A stretch of DNA of 64,000 bases from Nocardia stercoris (GCF_003696265.1 NZ_RFFH01000001.1:930001-994000); one strand, 5' to 3'. Positions 34,196-43,499 are shown, numbered from the stretch's first letter. Made by a program: numbers and translations. Notes: generated from the sequence alone by a model not told the origin.

Positions 34196-36235
34196 ATGGA
34201 CATCGAGCGATTCGATCCGATCGGCGATCCGAAATACACCATGCGGATCAGCCGGCTCACGATCGACAAACTGGGAATCAAACTCTACGACCGGGTTTCG
34301 GCGGTGCTGGCGGAGCTGATCGCGAACTCCTACGACGCCGACGCCACCGAGGTGTCGGTCAGCCTGCCCTGGGGCGTGACCCTGGCCGGGACCGTGCGCT
34401 CCGCCGAGGACCCGCAGTACCGGATCGTGGTGCGCGACAACGGACACGGGATGAGTGCCGCCGAGGTGAACGCGCACTATCTGATGGTCGGCTCGGATCG
34501 GCGGCTGCGGACGGGCTCGGATCTGTCCCGCGAGCGCGGTCGCCCGGTGATGGGGCGCAAGGGAATCGGCAAACTCGCGGCGTTCGGCATCTGCCGCACC
34601 ATCGAGGTGATCACGGCCGGTTCGTCGCCGGCCGACCGCCGGCCCCAGGGCTGGGCGGTATCCCATCTGGTGCTCGACATCGACGAGATGCTCTCCGACA
34701 CCGAACGCGACTACCACCCGAGGGTCGGCGAACTGGACGGGACCTTCACCACCCACCGCGGCACGACGGTGGTGCTGCGCGACTTCTATCGCAAGCGCGT
34801 CAACTCCGGACCGGAACTGAACCGCCAGCTCGCCGCCCGGTTCGGCATCGAGCGCACCGACTGGCGGGTCGAGGTGCACAACAGCGCGGTCGCGGCGCAG
34901 GCGGAGAGCTTCATCCTCAGCGATCTGCCCGTCGACGTGATGGAGGAGACCCGGGTCGACGTGAGCACCCGCCCGGTCCGGTCCGGACGGCAGTACCTGC
35001 CGGTCACCGGGTGGGTGGCCTACTCGCGCCAGCCCTATCGGGACGAGGCCATGGCGGGCGTGCGGATCTACGCCCGCGGCAAGATCGTCGCCCAGACCAG
35101 GGATTTCGATATCGCGTCCGGGTTCACCGGGGAGTACAAGCTGCGGTCCTATCTGGTCGGCGCGATCCACGTGGACTGGCTCGACGACGAGGAAGACCTG
35201 GTGCGTTCCGATCGCACCGACATCATGTGGAACTCGGCGCGCGGCGAGGCGCTCGCGGTGTGGGGCCGCGAGCTGATCCGCGAGATCGGGCGCATGGGCG
35301 AGCGGTCGATCCGCCGCCGGGTGTGGGAGGAATTCCGGGAACGCTCGGGCATCCAGGCGACCGTCGACGCGATCGCGCCCAACGATCGGCTGTTCCGGGA
35401 CTCGGTGCTGGAGGCGGCACGAATCCTGGTGGCCAACAAGGACCGTGCCGCGCTCGACGACCGCTCGCATGTGGAGAACATTGTGCGCCTGGCACTCTCG
35501 CTGGGACCGCAGCGCAGCCTGCTGGCCACGCTGGCGGAGATCGCCGGCGAATCCGATCAGGGGCTGGACACGGTGGTGGCACTGTTCGAGCGAGCGCGGG
35601 TCGCCGAGATGTACTCGCTGGGGCAGATCGCCAGTGAGCGAGTCGCGGTGGTGGACCGGCTGTCTCGGCTGATCGACGACCGGCGGTCGCTGGAGCGGCC
35701 GTTCCAGGAACTGATCGAGAGCGCGCCGTGGCTGCTGGCCCCGGAGTGGACCCCGCTGGGCATGAACGAATCGCTGACCCGGGTCCGCGCCGGGTTCGAG
35801 CGTTGGTACGCACAGAAATTCGGCCAGACACTGGTCACCAGTTCGATCGGCAGCCGGAAGCGCGAACCCGACTTCGTGCTGCTGCACGACTCGGGTGAGC
35901 TGTGGATCGTCGAGATCAAACGGATGGACTATCACCTCACCGACGAGGAGTACAACCGCGCGATCAACTACCTGTACGCGCTCGACACCTATCTCACCGA
36001 GAATCCGGCCATCGGAACCCAGTTCCCGCGCCGGCGGCTGACCTTCATCGTCGACCACATCGACCGGCTGCGGCCGGCGTCACGGTCGTCGCTGGACAGC
36101 GACGCGCGGATCGACCGGCGGACCTGGCGGGAACTGCTCGACTCGACGCTGCGGGCCCACCGCGACTTCCTGGAACGGGTATACGCCATGCGCGGCGTGG
36201 ACGAGGATCCGGCGGCCGGGCGGCAGGCGGTGTAG
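34196..36235 (+). CDS. GHKL ATPase fused to Shedu-type (DUF4263) nuclease domain
   Basis: 679 residues in two parts. N-terminal GHKL (Hsp90/MutL/MORC-like) ATPase: N-box ELIANSYDADA (Glu40, Asn44), G1 box DNGHGM (81-86), glycine-rich lid GRKGIGKLAAF (120-130). A middle transducer-like region contains IYARGKIVAQTRDFD. C-terminal DUF4263: FQELIESAPWLLAPEW (the xNPWLL-like entry helix), then PDFVLL and VEIKR, giving a PD-(D/E)xK set Asp559, Glu573, Lys575. Shedu nucleases and GHKL ATPases are both known from phage defence, so an ATP-gated DNase is the natural reading. Stand-alone; ATG 34196 follows AGGGG. Activity is inferred. Confidence 0.8.
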   Translation: MDIERFDPIGDPKYTMRISRLTIDKLGIKLYDRVSAVLAELIANSYDADATEVSVSLPWGVTLAGTVRSAEDPQYRIVVRDNGHGMSAAEVNAHYLMVGSDRRLRTGSDLSRERGRPVMGRKGIGKLAAFGICRTIEVITAGSSPADRRPQGWAVSHLVLDIDEMLSDTERDYHPRVGELDGTFTTHRGTTVVLRDFYRKRVNSGPELNRQLAARFGIERTDWRVEVHNSAVAAQAESFILSDLPVDVMEETRVDVSTRPVRSGRQYLPVTGWVAYSRQPYRDEAMAGVRIYARGKIVAQTRDFDIASGFTGEYKLRSYLVGAIHVDWLDDEEDLVRSDRTDIMWNSARGEALAVWGRELIREIGRMGERSIRRRVWEEFRERSGIQATVDAIAPNDRLFRDSVLEAARILVANKDRAALDDRSHVENIVRLALSLGPQRSLLATLAEIAGESDQGLDTVVALFERARVAEMYSLGQIASERVAVVDRLSRLIDDRRSLERPFQELIESAPWLLAPEWTPLGMNESLTRVRAGFERWYAQKFGQTLVTSSIGSRKREPDFVLLHDSGELWIVEIKRMDYHLTDEEYNRAINYLYALDTYLTENPAIGTQFPRRRLTFIVDHIDRLRPASRSSLDSDARIDRRTWRELLDSTLRAHRDFLERVYAMRGVDEDPAAGRQAV

Positions 36236-36701
36236 GTCCCGGCGGGTGGGAATGATCACAATCGAATTCGCTCCCGCGCGCCGGTCCGGTGGCGTAGGCC
36301 GGAAAAGTTGTGAACGCCTTCTGGGAAATCGCTGCGGATTTCCTGGCCGCACGCGCAACGGATGCGGCCGATCGAGAAATTCGATATCTTTCGCGCGTGG
36401 GGATCTTCCGCCGCAGGGGTCGGTGGGGTCCCGGCGTATTCCCCCAGTGCCGCGGAGTCTCGCGGACGGCCAGACGAGGTGGATGAATTGACCATCGAGA
36501 TGTCGCGGACGAGCCCGCACGCGGGCGTGCAACCCACCGATTCGACTCTTCGTTCCGTACGCCCCGCCGACCGCTCGGTTCGCGGCGAGGCATGCAGGCC
36601 GAGTACCCGATCCGCGACCCTGTGGCCGAGTGCCGCGCTGCGGGTTTCCGGGCCGGTGGCGGCCGGTTCGCCGGCCTCGACGGTGAACGGCGGCTGACGA
36701 C
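36236..36701. other. 466-bp gap before the flavohemoglobin gene
   Basis: No convincing gene. A same-strand frame from 36362 to 36697 ends four bases before the flavohemoglobin ATG but is Ser/Arg/Pro rich, lacks a ribosome site and looks random. The promoter of the flavohemoglobin gene should lie here; no nitric-oxide-responsive site (for example an NsrR box) was recognised. Confidence 0.4.
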
Positions 36702-37901
36702 ATGGACACCGAGGCGCTGCGCATCAGCTGGAGCGAAGTCGCTGCCAACGGGGAAGCGGCCACCAAATTCTTCTATTCCCACCTCTTCGTCACGCATCCC
36801 GAATTGCGTGAAATGTTCCCTATTCACATGACCGCACAAAGATCGCGATTCTTCACCGCGATGTGCGTGATCATCACCGATGTCGACCGGCTCGCGATCG
36901 ACAGTTCGTTCGTCGAACAATTGGGTCGCGATCATCGGCGATTCGGGACGATCGCAGAACATTTCCTGTGCACGCGCGATTCACTGCTGGCGACACTCGA
37001 ACATTTCCTCGGTGAGCGCTGGACGCCCTATCTGCAGGAAGCGTGGATCGCGGCCTACGACGTCATCGCCCGGCTCATGATCGACGCCGCCGCGTCGGTC
37101 GCCGATACTCCCGCCTACTGGGACGCGGAGATCGTGGCCTCGACCCGGCTCACCCTCGACGTCACCGTGCACACCGTCCGGCCCACCCAGCCCTACCCGT
37201 TCCACGCCGGGCAGTTCCTGGCCGTGGAGATCCCGCAGCGGCCCCGGGAATGGCGCTACTTCTCGCCCTCGTCGGCGCCGCGGCCCGACGGCACCCTCGA
37301 CCTGCAGGTGCAGATCGTCGACGGCGGTCAGGTCAGCGGCTACTTCGCCCGGGAGATGGGTCCGGGCGACGGCATCCGGATCGGCAGCCCGATCGGCACC
37401 GAATTCGTCATCGACCCGACCGAGGCGGATCCGCTGCTGCTGATCGCCGGTGGTTCCGGGCTAGCGCCGATGCGCGCCATCATCGACGCCGTCGACCGGC
37501 ACGGGCGCACCACCGGCCGGGCGCGGCGGGTGCACCTGTTCCACGGTGCGCGCACCGAATGGGACATCTACGACGACGCGGCGCTGACCGATCTGGCGCG
37601 GCAGCCGTGGTTCTCGTACACGCCGGTGGTCTCGGACGACCCTGGATATTCCGGGGTCACCGGGCTGGTCGGAGCGGTGGCGGCCTCGGCCGCCGACTGG
37701 ACCGGTTACACCGCCATGGTGTGCGGGTCCGCGGCTATGGTGGCTGCGACGGTGGAACAATTGCGCCGAGTCGGAATGCCGCTGGAATCAATCAGATTCG
37801 AGAAGTACGGTGATTTCACTGTGCCGGGCGGGGTGGTGACGTCGGGCGTGGGGCGGCATCGTGCGGTGTCGCCGTTGGGCGGTGGGAGTGTGATTCGATG
37901 A
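36702..37901 (+). CDS. Flavohemoglobin (globin plus FAD/NAD(P)H reductase)
   Basis: 399 residues. The globin domain is residues 1-~135, with Tyr25 (FFYSHLF, B10) and proximal His87 in GTIAEHFL. The FAD-binding reductase domain has WRYFSPSS (RxYS type) near residue 180, and NAD(P)H binding is at LLLIAGGSGLAPM with FHGART and MVCGSAAMVAATVEQL after it. Enzymes of this layout detoxify nitric oxide (dioxygenase) or reduce other substrates; the reductase half resembles the divergent mycobacterial type more than enteric Hmp. Its stop overlaps the ATG of a DivIVA-like gene (ATGA at 37898), an unusual pairing. Confidence 0.88.
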   Translation: MDTEALRISWSEVAANGEAATKFFYSHLFVTHPELREMFPIHMTAQRSRFFTAMCVIITDVDRLAIDSSFVEQLGRDHRRFGTIAEHFLCTRDSLLATLEHFLGERWTPYLQEAWIAAYDVIARLMIDAAASVADTPAYWDAEIVASTRLTLDVTVHTVRPTQPYPFHAGQFLAVEIPQRPREWRYFSPSSAPRPDGTLDLQVQIVDGGQVSGYFAREMGPGDGIRIGSPIGTEFVIDPTEADPLLLIAGGSGLAPMRAIIDAVDRHGRTTGRARRVHLFHGARTEWDIYDDAALTDLARQPWFSYTPVVSDDPGYSGVTGLVGAVAASAADWTGYTAMVCGSAAMVAATVEQLRRVGMPLESIRFEKYGDFTVPGGVVTSGVGRHRAVSPLGGGSVIR

Positions 37902-38800
37902 GTGAAATGCAAGTCACGCCTGAGGAAATCGGCATGGTCCGGTTCAAGCGGGCCGGATTCGGCCGGCGCGGCTACGACACCGCCCAGGTCGACGAGTACC
38001 TCGGGCGGATCGCGCAGTCGATGCATCAGGTGCTCAACGACAACAACCGGCTGGGCACCGCGGCCGACCGAACCGGCCAGTTGCTGCAGATGGCCCGGGT
38101 CAACAACGAACTGCAAACGCACGCGCGGCAATTGGAGAACCAGTTGCAGGCGACATTGCAGCCCGAGGAGATCGAGGACCTGCAGCGTCAATTGTCCACC
38201 GCCACCTGGGGTCTCGCTCGGACCCAGCAGGAACTCAGCGACACCCGCATGCAGCTGGCCCGCGCGCAGGAAGAACTCGAGCAGGCCCGGACCGAGATCG
38301 CCCGGGCCCACGCGGGCAGCGCACGCGACCAGATCAGCGCCAGCGGTAACGCCATGACCTTGCTCACGCAGGCCCAGGAGTCGGCCGACTCGGTGATCGA
38401 GTCCGCCGAACGGCACGCACGCGACCTGGTCGCCGCCGCCCGCCGGCAGCAGCGCGAGATCCTCGAACGGGTGCGCGCCAACGCCATGAAACTGGCCGAA
38501 CCGGCCGCCGCCCCCGCCGACGGCACCGACCTGGACAACCTGCGCACCTACGCGCGGGTAGCGAAAGTGCAGCTGCAGGCCGTGGTCGCGGCGCTGTCCG
38601 CGGAGATCGACAAGATCGACGACCTGCCGTCCGGTCCACCCACCGGTGGCATGCGGCTGGGGCCCGCGGTCGTGGTGGCACCGATGGAGCCGTCGCCGAC
38701 CGCACTGCTGGCGCCCTGGTCGGGTGTGGCGACCCAGACCCCCCGCATGACCCGCGGGCGTGCGGCGCTGCCCAGCCCGCCGGACTACAACGACTACTAG
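37898..38800 (+). CDS. DivIVA-like coiled-coil protein
   Basis: 300 residues. The N-terminal DivIVA motif VRFKRAGFGRRGYDTAQVDE, then YLGRI (residues 14-38), is the membrane-curvature-sensing part of the family. It is followed by long coiled coils (about 60-200, for example ARTQQELSDTRMQLARAQEE) and a Pro-rich C-terminus. Wag31/DivIVA directs polar growth in mycolata, but Wag31 itself is encoded in the division cluster, so this is a paralogue. Coupled by ATGA to the flavohemoglobin gene, 55 bp before serA. Confidence 0.85.
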   Translation: MSEMQVTPEEIGMVRFKRAGFGRRGYDTAQVDEYLGRIAQSMHQVLNDNNRLGTAADRTGQLLQMARVNNELQTHARQLENQLQATLQPEEIEDLQRQLSTATWGLARTQQELSDTRMQLARAQEELEQARTEIARAHAGSARDQISASGNAMTLLTQAQESADSVIESAERHARDLVAAARRQQREILERVRANAMKLAEPAAAPADGTDLDNLRTYARVAKVQLQAVVAALSAEIDKIDDLPSGPPTGGMRLGPAVVVAPMEPSPTALLAPWSGVATQTPRMTRGRAALPSPPDYNDY

Positions 38801-38855
38801 GGGCCTAAGCTTGTCGGCGGTAAATGCCGACCCTCTTCTCCAGGAGTGCCTCACC

Positions 38856-40445
38856 GTGACCCGTCCAGTTGTTCTGATCGCCGACAAGCTCGCCCAGTCG
38901 ACCGTCGACGCGCTCGGTGACGGTGTGGAGGTGCGTTGGGTCGACGGCCCGAACCGCCCCGAGCTGCTGGCCGCCGTGCCCGAGGCCGACGCCCTGCTGG
39001 TGCGTTCCGCCACCACCGTCGACGCCGAGGTCCTCGAGGCCGGCAAGAACCTGAAGATCGTCGCCCGCGCCGGCGTCGGCCTGGACAATGTCGACGTGCC
39101 CGCCGCCACCGAGCGTGGCGTCATGGTCGTCAACGCCCCCACCTCGAACATCCACACCGCCGCCGAGCACGCCGTCACCCTGCTGCTGGCCGCCGCCCGC
39201 CAGATCCCGGCCGCCGACGCCACCCTGCGCGAGCACACCTGGAAGCGCAGCAAGTTCAACGGTGTCGAGATCTTCGGCAAGACCGTCGGCGTCATCGGCC
39301 TCGGCCGCATCGGCCAGCTGTTCGCGCAGCGCCTCGCCAGCTTCGAGACCAAGGTCATCGCGTACGACCCCTACACCTCGCCGGCCCGCGCCGCCCAGCT
39401 GGGCATCGAGCTGCTGACCCTGGACGAGGTGCTCGAGCGCGCCGACTTCATCTCCATCCACCTGCCCAAGACCCCCGAGACCAAGGGCATGCTGAACAAG
39501 GAGACCCTGGCCAAGACCAAGCCGGGCGTCATCATCGTCAACGCCGCCCGCGGTGGCCTGATCGACGAGCAGGCGCTCGCCGACGCCATCACCTCCGGCC
39601 ACGTGCGCGCCGCCGGCATCGACGTGTTCGAGACCGAGCCGTCGACCGACAGCCCGCTGTTCGAGCTGCCGCAGGTCGTCGTGACCCCGCACCTGGGTGC
39701 CTCCACCGCCGAGGCGCAGGACCGCGCGGGCACCGACGTGGCCAAGTCCGTGAAGCTGGCGCTCGCCGGTGAGTTCGTGCCGGGCGCGGTCAACGTGACC
39801 GGCGGCGCGGTGACCGACGAGGTCGCCCCGTGGCTGGAGATCGTGCGCAAGCAGGGTGCCCTGCTGGGCGCGCTCGCCGACGAGCTGCCGGTCAGCCTGG
39901 AGGTCCAGGTGCGCGGCGAGCTGTCCGCCGATGATGTTGCGGTGCTGGAACTTTCGGCCCTGCGTGGGGTCTTCTCGGCGCTGATCGAGGACTCGGTGAC
40001 CTTCGTCAACGCCCCGGCGCTGGCCAAGGACCGCGGCCTCGAGGCGTCGGTCACCACCCACACCGAGAGCCCCTCGCACCGCAGCGTGGTCGACCTGCGC
40101 GCCGTGTTCGGCGACGGCCGCACCCTGAACGTGGCCGGCACCCTGACCGAGCCCGCCCAGGTCGAGAAGATCGTCAACATCAACGGCCGCAACTACGACA
40201 TGCGCGCCGAGGGCCTGAACCTGGCCGTGCTGAACTACGCCGACCAGCCCGGCGCGCTGGGCAAGATCGGTGTGGCGCTCGGTGAGGCCGGCGTCGACAT
40301 CCTGGCCGCCCAGCTGACCCAGGACGTCGACAAGGAAGGCGCCACCGTCATCCTGCGTGTCGCCACAGAGGTCCCCGCCGAGGTCCAGGCGAAGATCGGT
40401 GAGGCCGTGGGTGCTTCGAAGGTCGCCCTGGTCGACCTGAACTGA
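38856..40445 (+). CDS. serA: D-3-phosphoglycerate dehydrogenase
   Basis: First step of serine synthesis, oxidising 3-phosphoglycerate with NAD+. 529 residues, the length of the type I enzyme of mycobacteria (intervening plus ACT domain). Rossmann motif GKTVGVIGLGRIGQLFAQRL (about 140-160), catalytic arginine and histidine in VNAARGGLIDE and VVTPHLGASTAEAQ, and the serine-binding ACT domain at the end (AVLNYADQPGALGKIGVALG). GTG 38856 follows CAGGAG. A terminator follows at once. Between 43421 and 43499 lies a decayed copy of its 3' end. Confidence 0.97.
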   Translation: MTRPVVLIADKLAQSTVDALGDGVEVRWVDGPNRPELLAAVPEADALLVRSATTVDAEVLEAGKNLKIVARAGVGLDNVDVPAATERGVMVVNAPTSNIHTAAEHAVTLLLAAARQIPAADATLREHTWKRSKFNGVEIFGKTVGVIGLGRIGQLFAQRLASFETKVIAYDPYTSPARAAQLGIELLTLDEVLERADFISIHLPKTPETKGMLNKETLAKTKPGVIIVNAARGGLIDEQALADAITSGHVRAAGIDVFETEPSTDSPLFELPQVVVTPHLGASTAEAQDRAGTDVAKSVKLALAGEFVPGAVNVTGGAVTDEVAPWLEIVRKQGALLGALADELPVSLEVQVRGELSADDVAVLELSALRGVFSALIEDSVTFVNAPALAKDRGLEASVTTHTESPSHRSVVDLRAVFGDGRTLNVAGTLTEPAQVEKIVNINGRNYDMRAEGLNLAVLNYADQPGALGKIGVALGEAGVDILAAQLTQDVDKEGATVILRVATEVPAEVQAKIGEAVGASKVALVDLN

Positions 40446-40454
40446 GTTCGCTGT

Positions 40455-40495
40455 ACCGAAGGCCGCCCCTCGTTCGCGAGGTGGCGGCCTTCGGT
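40455..40495 (+). terminator. serA terminator
   Basis: Outer arms ACCGAAGGCCGCC (40455-40467) and GGCGGCCTTCGGT (40483-40495), with an inner CCTCG-TTCG-CGAGG hairpin (40468-40481) and one bulged base, then TCGTTT. The amidase gene ends at 40500 on the other strand. A diverged copy lies at 43451-43490. Confidence 0.85.
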
Positions 40496-40499
40496 CGTT

Positions 40500-41972
40500 T
40501 CAGCTGCCGACTCCGCACGGCGGCCGCTGCCCCGACCACGGCGCGGCCTGTTCGACGGCCGCCGCCAGGCGCAAGACCGTGGCATCGTCGAGATGGCGGC
40601 CGATGATCTGCAGACCCACCGGTAGCCCGTCGTCGGTCAGCCCGGCGGGGATGCTCGCGGCGGGCTGGCCCGTCAGATTGGCCGGGTAGTTGAACCCGAT
40701 CCATGCCGACGGCGAGACCGGGCGCCCGTCGATCTCGGCCGGGCCGTGGCTGCCGATCGGGAAGGCGGGTACGGCGGAGGTAGGGGTCACCAGTACGTCG
40801 ATGCGGCTCATCAACTCGGCCATGGCATTGACCAAGGCCTTGCGACGGATGTTCGCATCGGTGAACTGCTGAGCGGTCCAGTCCTCGCGCATCCACGCCA
40901 CCAGATGCGGAGACATCCGCTCGCCGTGTTCGTCGATCATGCGGCGCATGCCGGTGAGGTCCGTCTCGGCGACGATGAGGGCCGAGAACGCGTCGGCCGG
41001 ATCGGGCCAGCCGGGCGTGACCGTTTCGACCCGGCAACCCAGCCGCTGTTCGAGGACCTCGGTCACGGCCCGGTCGACGACGCCGCGCACGCGGGGATCG
41101 ACGGCCAGATAGCCGAGGTCGGGGCTGTATCCGACGCGCAGTCCGGCGACCGCTCCGGCCCGTCGGCCGGACCGCGCCGCTCCGATCCAGTCGATATCCC
41201 CGCACGGGACGGTGTGCCGGTCGCGCGGGTCGGGTCCGGCGAGCACCGACAGCAGCAAGGCCGCATCGTCCACGGTCCGGGTGATCGGCCCGATGTGTTC
41301 CAGACTCTCCCAGCCGGAAACCCCGGGCAGTCGGTCGTCCCGGCAGCCCGGATAGACCGGCACCCGGCCCATCGAGGGCTTGAAGCCGACCAGTCCGCAC
41401 AGTGCCGCCGGGATCCGCACCGAGCATCCGCCGTCGCTGCCCAGCGCGACGGGGACGATTCCGGCCGCCACCGCGGCGGCCGATCCGGCACTGGAGCCGC
41501 CCGGTGTGAGCGCGGGATTCCACGGGTTGCGGGTGATCGGGAACAGCATGTTCTGTCCCGTTGCGCTGTAACCGAATTCGGAGGTATTGGTCTTGCCGGC
41601 GCACAGTGCTCCGGCCGCCAGGCTGCGTTCGACCACGATGTCGTCCTGGTCCGGCACGAAGTCGCGGTAGACCCAGGAGCCGGAGGTGGTCCGCACACCC
41701 GCCGTCGACAGCAGATCCTTGATGCCCATCGGCACACCGGCCAGCGGTCCGGCCGCTTCGCCCCGGGCCAGCGCGTCGGCGAGCCGGATCGCTTGGGCGC
41801 GAGCCAGATCCGGGGTCGGCGTGCAGAAGGCGTGCAGGGTCGGCTCCACCTCCCACATGCGGTCGAACACGGCATCCACCAGTTCCACCGGGGACAGCTC
41901 GCGCCGGCGGACTCGATCGACGATCTCCGTGGCGGACAGACCGCACAGCTCGTCGCGTTCATGTCGTCGCAT
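40500..41972 (-). CDS. Amidase signature family hydrolase
   Basis: 490 residues. The Ser-cisSer-Lys triad can be placed: Lys85 in VPMGIKDLL, Ser160 in LTPGGSSAGSAAAVAAG, Ser184 in GSDGGCSVRIPAALCG. The family hydrolyses amides, including urea-derived compounds, nitrile-derived amides and Glu-tRNA(Gln); no GatB or GatC partner is nearby, and the length is that of stand-alone amidases. 11 bp after the NCS1 permease on the same strand, so substrate import and hydrolysis are probably linked. ATG 41972; no strong ribosome site. Confidence 0.9.
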   Translation of the reverse strand: MRRHERDELCGLSATEIVDRVRRRELSPVELVDAVFDRMWEVEPTLHAFCTPTPDLARAQAIRLADALARGEAAGPLAGVPMGIKDLLSTAGVRTTSGSWVYRDFVPDQDDIVVERSLAAGALCAGKTNTSEFGYSATGQNMLFPITRNPWNPALTPGGSSAGSAAAVAAGIVPVALGSDGGCSVRIPAALCGLVGFKPSMGRVPVYPGCRDDRLPGVSGWESLEHIGPITRTVDDAALLLSVLAGPDPRDRHTVPCGDIDWIGAARSGRRAGAVAGLRVGYSPDLGYLAVDPRVRGVVDRAVTEVLEQRLGCRVETVTPGWPDPADAFSALIVAETDLTGMRRMIDEHGERMSPHLVAWMREDWTAQQFTDANIRRKALVNAMAELMSRIDVLVTPTSAVPAFPIGSHGPAEIDGRPVSPSAWIGFNYPANLTGQPAASIPAGLTDDGLPVGLQIIGRHLDDATVLRLAAAVEQAAPWSGQRPPCGVGS

Positions 41973-41983
41973 CGGCTGACCGT

Positions 41984-43309
41984 TCAGGCCGCGGAGATTT
42001 CGACGGGCGGTTCCACGGACGCGGCCGGCCACGTCCCGCGGGTCAGGGCCAGCCCCGCATAGGTCAGTGCGGCGGCCCCGAAGCCGACCACGGCGTCCAC
42101 CGACCCCGGCAGGTGGTAGTGGGCGATGGCGGCGGCCAGCGCGCCGATCGCCCACGCCGCGAACGCGATGGGTGCGACGCCTGCCACCACCAGGGGTTTC
42201 GTCCGCTCCGACAGCAACTGGCCGATGATCAGCACCGCGCCGATCGGCGGCACGATCACACCCAGCAGCTCCAGCCAGTTCACGATGTGGCTCCAGATCC
42301 CGGTGAGTGCTACGAACGTGCCCACCGCGCCGAGCAGCAGCGCGAGGGCCCGCATGCGCAGCGGCGTCAGTCCCGACCAGCCGACCGCGGCGTTGTACAG
42401 GCAGTGCGCTGCCACCGAGCCCAGATTCGCCAGCACGAACAGGACTGCCAGCCCGGTCAGGAGCGCGCCGTGTCCGGTGAGCAGGCCGAGGAAGGCGCCG
42501 CCGTTCGACGCGGGGTCGTCGGCACCGCCGATCGCCACGACCAGGCCGCCGATCAGGAATGCGACGGTGTTGGCGACGGGGAATGCCGACGCGGCGGCGA
42601 CGACGCCGGAGCGTCCGTCCCGAGCCCATCGGGTGAAATCCGCCGTCATGGTTCCGGAGTCGGCGAAACCGGCGACCACGATCCCGACGCACGCCCAGAA
42701 TCCGAGCGTGTGGCCCGCTGCCGGGTACGAGAACACATGGGACAGTGACTGTCCGTTCCGGTCGAGGCCGAAATACAGTGCGACTCCGGCCATGACCAAG
42801 AACAGTGGCGTTCCGATCATCCCGATCACCGACAGCGCCCGAATGCCCAGGGCGGTGATCGCGATGTAGATCAGCGCCCCCAACAGTCCGCCCCACAGGG
42901 GATTCCAGCCGAACACGCTCTGCAGGGTCGTTCCGGTCAATCCGATCTGATACGAGAACCATCCGATCACCACGGTGGCCAGGAACCCGACCACCACCGC
43001 GCGACCGCGCCGGCCGAAGGCCGCCTCGGCCTGGAGCGGGAAGTTCCGCCCGCTCTCGCCGGCGATCCAGCTGAGTGTCCCCACGTACCCGAAGAGCAGC
43101 AGATTCCCCAGCAGGATGGCCCAGAAGCCCCGGATCATACCCTGGTTGTATACGATAAGTCCGCCGAAAACGGCATTCCCCAGGCACATCGGGAACCCCG
43201 CCCAGACCGCCGATACGGCGAGCAGGCTGCGCCGCGCGGTCGGCGGAACCGGTTCATGCTCGTATTCCTCTGCGGCGAATTCGCCGGACGACTCGACCGA
43301 AGCGCTCAT
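41984..43309 (-). CDS. NCS1-family nucleobase/hydantoin-type permease
   Basis: 441 residues, about 12 membrane helices. The N-terminal half has FPMCLGNAVFGGLIVYNQGM and FPLQAEAAFGRRGRAVVVGF; later VGIVVAGFADSGTMTADFTR is the CodB/NCS1 segment with the conserved DFTRW-like motif. NCS1 carriers import cytosine, allantoin, hydantoin and related N-rich molecules with Na+ or H+. With the amidase downstream it looks like a small nitrogen-scavenging unit. ATG 43309 follows AAGGGG. It is the first gene of the cassette between serA and the copied serA end. Confidence 0.88.
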   Translation of the reverse strand: MSASVESSGEFAAEEYEHEPVPPTARRSLLAVSAVWAGFPMCLGNAVFGGLIVYNQGMIRGFWAILLGNLLLFGYVGTLSWIAGESGRNFPLQAEAAFGRRGRAVVVGFLATVVIGWFSYQIGLTGTTLQSVFGWNPLWGGLLGALIYIAITALGIRALSVIGMIGTPLFLVMAGVALYFGLDRNGQSLSHVFSYPAAGHTLGFWACVGIVVAGFADSGTMTADFTRWARDGRSGVVAAASAFPVANTVAFLIGGLVVAIGGADDPASNGGAFLGLLTGHGALLTGLAVLFVLANLGSVAAHCLYNAAVGWSGLTPLRMRALALLLGAVGTFVALTGIWSHIVNWLELLGVIVPPIGAVLIIGQLLSERTKPLVVAGVAPIAFAAWAIGALAAAIAHYHLPGSVDAVVGFGAAALTYAGLALTRGTWPAASVEPPVEISAA

Positions 43310-43420
43310 GGTGCAGCCCCTTGCTAGCGTGAAACCGGACCTTCTTTGTATACGATCCATGTGTTTCGTTCGGGTGCACCATCTTTGACGGTGAGGTAAC
43401 AAGCGCGGCGATCCGGCATC

Positions 43421-43499
43421 GCCCTGGCCGACCTGAGCCGAGTTCTGTGTGCCGAAGCCCGCCCCCTCGTTCGCGAGGTGCTGGCTTCGGTCGTTTCAG
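43421..43499 (+). pseudogene. Degenerate copy of the serA 3' end and terminator
   Basis: GCCCTGG, GACCTGA, GAGTTC and then the hairpin repeat serA 40425-40502 with scattered changes. The hairpin outer stem reads CCGAAGCC / GGCTTCGG instead of CCGAAGGC / GCCTTCGG, so both sides changed together, and the inner CCTCGTTCGCGAGG is unchanged. Weaker similarity may extend back to GGTGAGG at 43390. Only the last ~10 codons of serA plus terminator are present, so it cannot encode anything. Confidence 0.85.

Noticed and set aside
34031..36058. 675-codon open frame opposite the GHKL-Shedu gene
   Set aside because: Shadow frame; the plus strand has complete ATPase and nuclease motifs.
36362..36697. 111-codon open frame just before the flavohemoglobin gene
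   Set aside because: Right strand and position, but random-looking Ser/Arg/Pro sequence and no ribosome site; kept only as a note on the gap.
38805..40079. 424-codon open frame opposite serA
   Set aside because: Gly/Leu/Asp/His repeats typical of an antisense frame; serA is certain.
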